Positions 5,987 through 10,456 of a DNA stretch of 10,456 bases are shown in pieces. The notes under the pieces were generated by a model. That model saw nothing but the letters and a program-made list of their open reading frames with translations. It made no database searches and was not told the DNA's origin. The DNA is from an uncultured Acetatifactor sp. (lineage in GTDB: Bacteria > Bacillota > Clostridia > Lachnospirales > Lachnospiraceae). How positions within the stretch are numbered: position 1 is the first letter of the stretch; the number at the start of each line of letters is the position of its first letter. The translations under genes and the position numbers were made by a program. The DNA lies in the NCBI GenBank assembly GCA_910589035.1, contig CAJUSI010000087.1, positions 1 through 10,456 of the forward strand. Direction: 5' to 3'.

Positions 5987-6784
5987 ATGGTGAGAAAGTT
6001 TTTAGTATTCACGCTCTTGTTTTGTATAACGCTTGCGGGCTGCGGCAGGTCTGATACGCCCGGGGACAGCCCGTCCGATGCATCCGGTATCACTACGCTC
6101 TCGCCTGTGGACATCTCCGGGACCGGCAGCGAACCATCGGACGGTAACTCCGACGCCGGCAGTGCATCTTCGGACGATGCTTCCGGGACCGGAAATGCGT
6201 CTTCGAACAATGCCTCCGGAGCCGACAGCGAACCGTCGGACGGCAGCTCCGACACCGACAGCACATCTTCGGGCGATGCTTCTGAGACCGGCAGCGCAGA
6301 CCCGGACGGCGGTTCCGGCGCCCCCATATCCCCGGACAGCGCGCAGACCGCAACTATCTATGTAGGAACGCGTGCCGCAGGCTTTACCCTGTACCCCTTA
6401 ACCTATGAGGGAACTTTGACCCCCGAAATCCTCATACAGGGAATCCAGGATCTGACAGGCTGGAACCTGACCCTGGCGGAAAGCGTTATCTCCGGCAGAG
6501 GCGGTATGAGTGTATGCCTGTCGGAGGAATCCTCCCTCTTTACCGGCCCGCCTGATCCTCAAAAGGATGAATTCCATGTATACGACGGGGAACAGCTGGC
6601 GGAAATGATTCTGGACAGCATTCAAAAGACCCTGCAAAACGGGTTCACCGGCGAAGGAGGCGATCCGGAGGCACTGGACATCTGGTACTATATGCAGGAC
6701 AATCATCCTCTTACCCTGCCCAATCTGGGACTGTCCTGGCCCATTGACCAGCCCTATCAGTGGACGGGTGCGGTGAGGGATTAG
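5987..6784 (+). CDS. Lipoprotein with an acidic Ser-rich linker and an unrecognised C-terminal domain
   Basis: A 265-residue protein. A signal peptide (MVRKFLVFTLLFCIT) ends in the lipobox LAGC with Cys19, so the mature protein should be lipid-anchored on the outer face of the membrane. Residues 21-120 are a low-complexity Ser/Asp/Gly/Ala linker without Cys or aromatics. It includes a 33-residue imperfect duplication (residues 44-76 and 77-109; 99 bp in DNA). The folded domain (about 122-265) begins with TATIYVGTRAAGFTLYPLTY and has WYYMQDNHPLTLPNLGLSWP near the end. The opening resembles GerMN-type domains (spore germination and sporulation lipoproteins), but I cannot confirm it. The gene converges on thiN and the two stop codons overlap. 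It is the only plus-strand gene in the window, and it lies between the two Uma2 fragments. Confidence 0.8.
   Translation: MVRKFLVFTLLFCITLAGCGRSDTPGDSPSDASGITTLSPVDISGTGSEPSDGNSDAGSASSDDASGTGNASSNNASGADSEPSDGSSDTDSTSSGDASETGSADPDGGSGAPISPDSAQTATIYVGTRAAGFTLYPLTYEGTLTPEILIQGIQDLTGWNLTLAESVISGRGGMSVCLSEESSLFTGPPDPQKDEFHVYDGEQLAEMILDSIQKTLQNGFTGEGGDPEALDIWYYMQDNHPLTLPNLGLSWPIDQPYQWTGAVRD
6116..6313 (+). repeat. 99-bp imperfect tandem duplication coding the lipoprotein linker
   Basis: Two 33-codon units cover residues 44-76 and 77-109. Both contain SEPSDG followed by an SD-rich stretch and DAS-x-TG. The unit length is a multiple of three, so copy changes would only alter linker length. Confidence 0.65.
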
Positions 6785-7404
6785 GACATCCCCCTGATCA
6801 ATAACAGCCGCCCCTCTTCCACGGATACTTCCGCGGTCCTCCCCGGAAGAACCTCATTGCTGATCCCGTACTGATATTCACAGGTGATCTCCGCGTTCGT
6901 CAGCGGGTATTTTGCATTCCGGATGGTAATATTCCGGGCAAGCCCGCTGATGTTCAGCAGGGAAAAGTACTGATACCGGTCTTCGATCGGAACCGGCCTG
7001 CCTGATACGATTTCCATTTCAGAATAGTCGTCCAGCGCCACAGCCTTCTTTCCCTGCCCGTCCAGCATCAGCAGCAGGGATATATTTCCCAAGGTATGGT
7101 CCAGCCGCCCGCCAATGATTCCCACCAGCAGGAAATCCTGAAATCCCCGTTTTAAAGCCTCCTTCGCCGCAAAGACCGTATCGGTATCGTCCTTCTCGCA
7201 GGGAAGCACAATGGTGTCAATGTCCAGGCAGGGATTCTCATGGGAATCAAAGTCGCCCACAATCAGGTCGGGGACAATGCCAAGCCCTTCCCGATGCTTC
7301 AGACCGCTGTCACAGCAGATATAGAAATCATCCTCCCGCAGATAAGCGCGTATGCGGTCATACTGCCCAATGTCCGCTCCGCCTACAATCACACAGCGTC
7401 TCAT
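6781..7404 (-). CDS. thiN: Thiamine pyrophosphokinase
   Basis: A 207-residue cytosolic enzyme that transfers pyrophosphate from ATP to thiamine to make thiamine diphosphate. Family motifs are in order: RRCVIVGGADI at the start, CCDSGLKH (31-37), PDLIVGDFDS (45-54), EKDDTDTVFA (70-79, acidic metal/ATP site), GGRLDHTLGNI (98-108), and a C-terminal beta domain ending ISNEVLPGRTAEVSVEEGRL (181-200), which binds thiamine in known structures. I chose ATG 7404 because GAGGAG lies 7 nt upstream and homologues start with M-(K/R)-R-C. The in-frame ATG at 7428 directly follows the stop of the upstream gene. No TPP riboswitch is seen, and transcription most likely comes through from the acetyltransferase promoter. 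The 3' end overlaps the stop of the convergent lipoprotein gene. Confidence 0.93.
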   Translation of the reverse strand: MRRCVIVGGADIGQYDRIRAYLREDDFYICCDSGLKHREGLGIVPDLIVGDFDSHENPCLDIDTIVLPCEKDDTDTVFAAKEALKRGFQDFLLVGIIGGRLDHTLGNISLLLMLDGQGKKAVALDDYSEMEIVSGRPVPIEDRYQYFSLLNISGLARNITIRNAKYPLTNAEITCEYQYGISNEVLPGRTAEVSVEEGRLLLIRGMS

Positions 7405-7430
7405 GCCATTGCTCCTCTTCACTTGCATTT

Positions 7431-7979
7431 CTAATGTATCTCTCCGAAAACGTATTTAACGGAATCTTTTTCGGTAATAGCTCTAATCACCTTTGCGGGA
7501 ACTCCGGCGGCGAAGGAGTCCGGCGGAATATCTCTTGTCACGACGCTTCCCGCACCGATAACGCAATTGTCGCCGATTGTCACTCCGGGACAGACAACGG
7601 CATTCGCACCAAACCAGCAGTCATTTCCAATTTTTACAGGCCTGGCGTAACAAAGAAAGCGTTCTATCCCATCACTGCAAAGCATCCCCCGGCGTTCTTC
7701 TGCAAGCATCGGATGCATCGGCGTGACAATGGTAACATTTGGACCAAAGTTGTTATGGTCGCCAATTATTACCTGCGCATCATCCTGTACTGTAAAGTTA
7801 AAATTCATAAAGCAGTGAGCGCCGATTCTGGTATGGCATCCATAATGAAAACGAATCGGCCCCAGCATAAAAGTCCCCTCACCTATTTCCGACAATAAGT
7901 CTTCGAGAATCTGTTTCCTAATTGCTTCGTCTTCTTCAAATGTAAGACTGTACTGCTGACTAAGCCGATGTGCTTTCAA
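7431..7979 (-). CDS. Sugar O-acetyltransferase (maltose/galactoside type), N-terminally shortened
   Basis: A 182-residue left-handed beta-helix acetyltransferase of the Maa/LacA/NodL group, which transfers acetyl from acetyl-CoA to sugar hydroxyls. Hexapeptide repeats run through IGAHCFMNFNFTVQDD, IIGDHNNFGPNVTIVTPMHP (His89 is the expected catalytic base), VKIGNDCWFGANAVVCPGVT, IGDNCVIGAGSVVTRDIP and AAGVPAKVIR. The only start is TTG 7979 with AGGA 5 nt upstream. The same frame continues upstream as PELIRKK, matching the family's usual YxPxDPEL(I/V) lead-in, but a TAG breaks it there. So about 20-25 N-terminal residues of the maltose-acetyltransferase lead domain are lost. The hexapeptide core is intact and a near-consensus promoter lies just upstream, so a shortened enzyme is likely made. 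thiN follows directly. Confidence 0.85.
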   Translation of the reverse strand: MKAHRLSQQYSLTFEEDEAIRKQILEDLLSEIGEGTFMLGPIRFHYGCHTRIGAHCFMNFNFTVQDDAQVIIGDHNNFGPNVTIVTPMHPMLAEERRGMLCSDGIERFLCYARPVKIGNDCWFGANAVVCPGVTIGDNCVIGAGSVVTRDIPPDSFAAGVPAKVIRAITEKDSVKYVFGEIH

Positions 7980-8020
7980 CTTTTTCCTGATTAATTCCGG
8001 CTAATTACACTTTCGGATTC

Positions 8021-8049
8021 ATTATATCGAAAACGCTCCGGGATTTCAA
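8021..8049 (-). promoter_or_regulatory. Near-consensus sigma-A promoter for the acetyltransferase-thiN pair
   Basis: On the minus strand, TTGAAA (8049-8044), a 17-bp spacer and TATAAT (8026-8021). The predicted start is near 8014, giving a leader of about 35 nt to TTG 7979. Confidence 0.75.
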
Positions 8050-8072
8050 CTGTCCCTATAAAACCCGCGTTT

Positions 8073-8190
8073 TTAGGCATTTCTATTCCTCGTTTCCTTT
8101 CTCTTACTTACCGGCATAGCATAATCTTTGGCATACTCAGCCTCCAGAATGAAACTCCCTGCTGCAAGCTGCGGGGAATTAAACCCTCTT
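8073..8190 (-). other. Open frame downstream of the Uma2 fragment, not recognised
   Basis: In a frame other than the Uma2 fragment, the minus strand reads about 38 residues including GSFILEAEYAKDYAMPVSKR, ending at TAA 8073-8075. It looks like the tail of a protein rather than random sequence, but has no start or ribosome binding site and I recognise no family. It may be what Uma2 was fused to at a rearrangement junction near 8180-8190. Confidence 0.2.
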
Positions 8191-8344
8191 TGGGATTAAA
8201 GATCATCGCATGCAGCCACCCGACGATCTTCCGATGTCTCCGTGTGGGCGTAGCCATCATGAACATTTCCCCGTCAATCAGTTCCGCTCTCTCCCCTTCG
8301 GGCAAAGCAAGAATATCCTCGATAGTATGCATTTTCTGTTCCAT
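8108..8344 (-). pseudogene. N-terminal fragment of a Uma2 family gene
   Basis: From ATG 8344, preceded by GGAGGG 5 nt upstream, a 78-residue frame reads MEQKMHTIEDILALPEGERA then ELIDGEMFMMATPTRRHRKI and VGWLHAMI. This is the standard beginning of Uma2 (DUF820) proteins, with LPEGxRxELIDGxxxxMxxPxxxHxxI. After about residue 48 family similarity ends and the frame runs to a stop at 8108-8110. The central catalytic part (normally with PDxxVVCD and GAPDLVIEILSP) and the C-terminus are missing, against a usual length near 180-200 residues. A consensus promoter and good ribosome binding site are intact, so a short peptide could still be made. The matching C-terminal piece may be the one at 5300-5550. 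Confidence 0.7.
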
Positions 8345-8349
8345 ATTCC

Positions 8350-8367
8350 CTCCTGTTCCGACAGGAG
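8350..8367 (-). promoter_or_regulatory. Hairpin masking the ribosome binding site of the Uma2 fragment
   Basis: On the minus strand, CTCCTGT-CGGA-ACAGGAG is a perfect 7-bp stem with a 4-nt loop. Its 3' arm contains the Shine-Dalgarno bases, 5 nt before ATG 8344. In RNA it would hide the ribosome binding site. Confidence 0.45.
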
Positions 8368-8434
8368 CCAAATGGACAGACTCCCGCCACCATATTCTGT
8401 TCTTTTTTTGAGTAAAGCGGCAGAATTGCCTGAA

Positions 8435-8491
8435 ATGTACAATATGCCTGTGTACGATTCTTTGATTACTCGCGACAGGCATATTATACAT
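8435..8491. repeat. 16-bp inverted repeat overlapping the -10 of the Uma2 promoter
   Basis: Arms ATGTACAATATGCCTG (8435-8450) and CAGGCATATTATACAT (8476-8491) match at 15 of 16 positions and are separated by 25 nt. The right arm contains the -10 TATAAT on the minus strand. It may be a paired operator or the ends of a small inserted element. Confidence 0.65.
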
Positions 8492-8511
8492 CCGATTTAG
8501 AAAATTGTCAA
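8483..8511 (-). promoter_or_regulatory. Perfect-consensus sigma-A promoter upstream of the Uma2 fragment
   Basis: On the minus strand, TTGACA (8511-8506), a spacer of exactly 17 bp and TATAAT (8488-8483). The predicted start is near 8476, giving a leader of about 130 nt to ATG 8344. That leader contains the ribosome-binding-site hairpin. Confidence 0.8.
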
Positions 8512-8709
8512 ATTCTATCACTATTTCATCTTGTATTTATCCTTTTTTCGCATCACACTATCTTGTTTTATGCGAAATACAGGACTGTTAACACTATTGT
8601 GAAATATAGTGTAACTACCGGGAGCGAAATACTGCTTTTTCAGCCAGAAATCTGCTTCCGGCATGCCCGGATCCGATACCATCTCATCGGAAAGCCCTCC
8701 AAACCCGAC
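8512..8709. other. Intergenic region between the DUF4097 gene and the Uma2 promoter
   Basis: No gene is seen. It holds several dyads: TTTCGCAT and ATGCGAAA near 8546-8577 (8-bp stem, 16-nt loop), ACACTAT and ATAGTGT near 8591-8612, and CCGGGAGC with GCTTCCGG near 8617-8660. None is followed by a T-run, so no terminator is called for the DUF4097 gene. Confidence 0.45.
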
Positions 8710-9912
8710 TCAGTTCCCGGAAATCCTGATGCTGCCGCTTCCGGTGCTGGCTCTCACCTTGCAGGCGCTGTTTCCGTAGGCATAGGTTCCGTTCTTCACC
8801 TTCTGCTTCTCTTCTCCGCCCCAGGCCACATGCGTGCTTCCCGAACCGGTCCGCACGGTGGTCTCCATACCCTCAATGCCTTCCAGCTCCAGCTTGATGC
8901 TGCCGCTTCCGGTGGACATGTCGACTCTCTCCGTGGCTCCCACGGCTTTCAGTTTAATGTTCCCGCTGCCGGTAGTGATGCGGTACTCGGCCACGGCGGA
9001 ATCGCCCTTGATATTCCCGCTTCCGGTGCCGCAGCGCAGGTCTCTTCCCCTGATCGCTTCCGCGGCAATATTTCCGCTGCCGGCCTCCAGGCTTCCCGTG
9101 ATAAATTCCGTGTGCCGCACCGCCACATTTCCGCTGCCGGTGTGGGATTTCAGCCTGTCCACCGCAACCTCCTCCACCGTCACATTACCGCTTCCGCTGG
9201 TACCCTCTGCCGATTCCAGCTCCAGGCCGGAAATGTGAATATTTCCGGATCCCACCTTGGTCACCAGCTTCGGCATTCCCTTCGGCACTCTTACATTCAG
9301 CACAATAGATTGCCCGTCTCCGCCGAAACTGCCCACATTTCCGTAAGAAATAATGGTACGCCCGAAAAGCGTCACCTTTACCATGGTATCTCCGGCATTC
9401 TCATCCTCTCTTACACCCCTTCTGCGTCTGACTCCCGCATGGAAAGCGCCGTCCTCCTCGTACTGATAATACTCATAATTCAGCTGGCTGTTTGCTCCCT
9501 TTGCGTCATAATCCACATGGATTCTATCATCCTCAGACCGGGTCACATTGATATTGGCAGCCTTTCCCTCCAGTATCACGGATTTATAATTCCCCGCATA
9601 AGAATAGCTTTTGGGGAACTCCGGCTCCTTATTCTCCGCGGCTTTTTCCTCCGGCTCAGTTTCTGCCTTTCCCTCCGATACAGCCGGCTCCAGGCCCCTT
9701 CTTGCAAACTGCTCAGGCAGTTCCTCCTCCGACAATTCCCTTATCATCTCCTCTATATTTCCAAGCTCCTCAATGATCTCCTCCTCGGATTTTCCCTGAT
9801 TCGCCCCCTCGGCAAAGTGCTGCCTGTAATCCTCCAGGATTTCCTCCTGCAGCTCCTGTCCGAAGCTCTCCAGCCTCTCCTGGAGTTTTCTCAAATATTC
9901 CTGCTTCGTCAT
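8710..9912 (-). CDS. DUF1700-DUF4097 protein (putative anti-sigma/envelope adhesin-like partner of PadR)
   Basis: A 400-residue protein. Residues 1-60 (MTKQEYLRKLQERLESFGQE then ILEDYRQHFAEG and EEEIIEELGN) are a DUF1700 segment. An acidic linker (72-100) follows. Residues about 105-400 are a DUF4097-type repeat region, expected to fold as a beta-solenoid, with nine GSG(N/S) turns at residues 221, 240, 259, 278, 297, 315, 335, 356 and 391, mostly 18-21 apart. No signal peptide or membrane segment is visible, unusual for a family whose members often have a membrane helix between the two parts. ATG 9912 has GGAGGG 9 nt upstream. The open frame further upstream overlaps padR and is not used. It sits 89 bp after padR on the same strand, the standard padR-DUF1700 pair. 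The biochemical role is unknown. Confidence 0.85.
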   Translation of the reverse strand: MTKQEYLRKLQERLESFGQELQEEILEDYRQHFAEGANQGKSEEEIIEELGNIEEMIRELSEEELPEQFARRGLEPAVSEGKAETEPEEKAAENKEPEFPKSYSYAGNYKSVILEGKAANINVTRSEDDRIHVDYDAKGANSQLNYEYYQYEEDGAFHAGVRRRRGVREDENAGDTMVKVTLFGRTIISYGNVGSFGGDGQSIVLNVRVPKGMPKLVTKVGSGNIHISGLELESAEGTSGSGNVTVEEVAVDRLKSHTGSGNVAVRHTEFITGSLEAGSGNIAAEAIRGRDLRCGTGSGNIKGDSAVAEYRITTGSGNIKLKAVGATERVDMSTGSGSIKLELEGIEGMETTVRTGSGSTHVAWGGEEKQKVKNGTYAYGNSACKVRASTGSGSIRISGN

Positions 9913-10001
9913 CCTTTCAAACCCTCCTGTTATGGTTATGCTTCTTCGCTCCGCTGCGCATTCCTCCCCGGAACATTTTAATACCTGCATTTTGATGCCT
10001 C

Positions 10002-10319
10002 TTAAACGGGTTGCCTGCTGATCAGCTGATTTACTGCACTGGTGAACGCTTCCCACTCCCGGCATACCGCCGTCTGGTATTCCCTGCCCTTTTCGGTGAG
10101 CCTGTAATACTTTCTCGCCGGACCTGATTCCGATTCCACCAGATATGTGGTCACATAATCGTCTTCCTTCAGCTTTCTTAAAATAGGATAAAGCGTACCA
10201 CTGGCAATGGACATTTTCCCGGAAATTCTGTCCGTCAGCTCGTAACCGTATTTATCCCCCCATACCAGTTGGGACAGTACACAGAGCTCTAATGCCCCCT
10301 TTTTAAACTGTGTGTTCAT
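10002..10319 (-). CDS. PadR family transcriptional regulator
   Basis: A 105-residue winged helix-turn-helix regulator. Family features are GALELCVLSQL (8-18), YGYELTDRI (24-32), SGTLYPILRKLKEDDYV (40-56, recognition helix) and GPARKYYRLTEKGRE (66-80, wing), followed by a C-terminal helix. It is a short PadR of the two-domain-light type that acts as a dimer. Its location directly before a DUF1700-DUF4097 gene is typical, and it probably represses that gene and itself. I chose ATG 10319 because GGAGG lies 6 nt upstream. The ATG at 10325 touches the ribosome binding site. Confidence 0.92.
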   Translation of the reverse strand: MNTQFKKGALELCVLSQLVWGDKYGYELTDRISGKMSIASGTLYPILRKLKEDDYVTTYLVESESGPARKYYRLTEKGREYQTAVCREWEAFTSAVNQLISRQPV

Positions 10320-10337
10320 TTGCATCCTCCTTTCTCA

Positions 10338-10454
10338 TTATTTCTGCTGCCTCTGCTGCCTCTGCTGCCTCTGCTGCCTCTGCTGCCTCTGCTGCCTCTG
10401 TTGCCTCTGCTGCCTCTGCTGCCTCTGCTGTGCGGAATTGCCGGTGAGATGGAG
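10338..10454 (-). CDS. Possible C-terminal tail of a gene running off the right edge
   Basis: A minus-strand frame is open from the edge to TAA 10338-10340. It reads LTGNSAQQ, then about nine RQQ units and a final K. The stop is 18 bp before padR, with the padR ribosome binding site in between. All three frames are open through the repeat (giving RQQ, AAE or SRG units), so this frame is chosen only because its stop is well placed. Low confidence. Confidence 0.25.
   Translation of the reverse strand, partial: LHLTGNSAQQRQQRQQRQQRQQRQQRQQRQQRQQRQQK
10344..10430. repeat. 9-bp minisatellite (CTGCTGCCT)
   Basis: Nine full units of CTGCTGCCT plus a 6-nt partial unit. One unit has a single C-to-T change at 10401. 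The unit length is a multiple of three, so copy-number changes would keep any reading frame. Confidence 0.95.
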
Positions 10455-10456
10455 CA

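Noticed and set aside
7405..7428. TPP riboswitch or longer thiN start
   Set aside because: thiN begins right after the acetyltransferase stop, leaving no room for an aptamer, and no TPP-aptamer core is seen upstream. ATG 7428 has poorer spacing than ATG 7404.
8054..8076. A/T hairpin (AAAAC-CCGC-GTTTT) as terminator of the Uma2 fragment
   Set aside because: The stem is only 5 bp and mostly A-T, too weak to call.
9913..10065. N-terminal extension of the DUF1700-DUF4097 frame
   Set aside because: It overlaps padR, lacks a ribosome binding site and has no family similarity. GGAGGG before ATG 9912 and the DUF1700 start there fit far better.

Overview
The window looks like a chromosomal stretch from a Gram-positive anaerobe of the class Clostridia, most likely a Lachnospiraceae-type gut bacterium. 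The reasons are AGGAGG-like ribosome binding sites, consensus sigma-A promoters, a PadR/DUF1700-DUF4097 module, a Uma2 relative, a lipobox lipoprotein and a moderately GC-rich coding style with AT-rich spacers. The genus call is inference. Nearly all genes lie on the minus strand. The exception is one lipoprotein gene.

Left part (1-5273): a possible C-terminal fragment of a plus-strand gene at the left edge; a membrane-anchored XRE regulator; a GT-C-like polytopic membrane protein; and an acyltransferase-3 membrane O-acyltransferase. The last two are plausible partners in modifying surface polysaccharide or lipid-linked sugars. The XRE gene is bracketed by two copies of a composite repeat (about 219-371 and 1493-1666). 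Each copy has a 35-nt hairpin, an EcoRI-type palindrome and a tandem array of 22-bp units, and the array supplies the stop codon of the upstream minus-strand gene. Because 22 is not a multiple of 3, the array offers an (N)EKxAVYQ-stop-like ending in all three frames. This is the least explained structure in the window. A second, unrelated array of about 33-34 bp polypyrimidine/polypurine units fills the spacer between the acyltransferase and GT-C genes.

Middle part (5274-8344): a decayed C-terminal piece of a Uma2 family gene (5300-5550) and an N-terminal piece of a Uma2 gene (8108-8344) share an orientation and lie about 2.6 kb apart. Between them are a plus-strand lipoprotein, thiamine pyrophosphokinase (thiN) and a maltose/galactoside-type O-acetyltransferase whose usual N-terminus is missing. 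The acetyltransferase still has a near-consensus promoter and a TTG start. thiN follows it directly, so both are probably read from that promoter. The lipoprotein gene converges on thiN with overlapping stop codons.

Right part (8345-10456): a perfect-consensus promoter with an overlapping 16-bp inverted repeat serves the Uma2 fragment. Next come a DUF1700-DUF4097 protein with nine GSG(N/S) turns, its PadR-type regulator, and a 9-bp minisatellite just upstream of padR that may be the tail of another gene running off the window.
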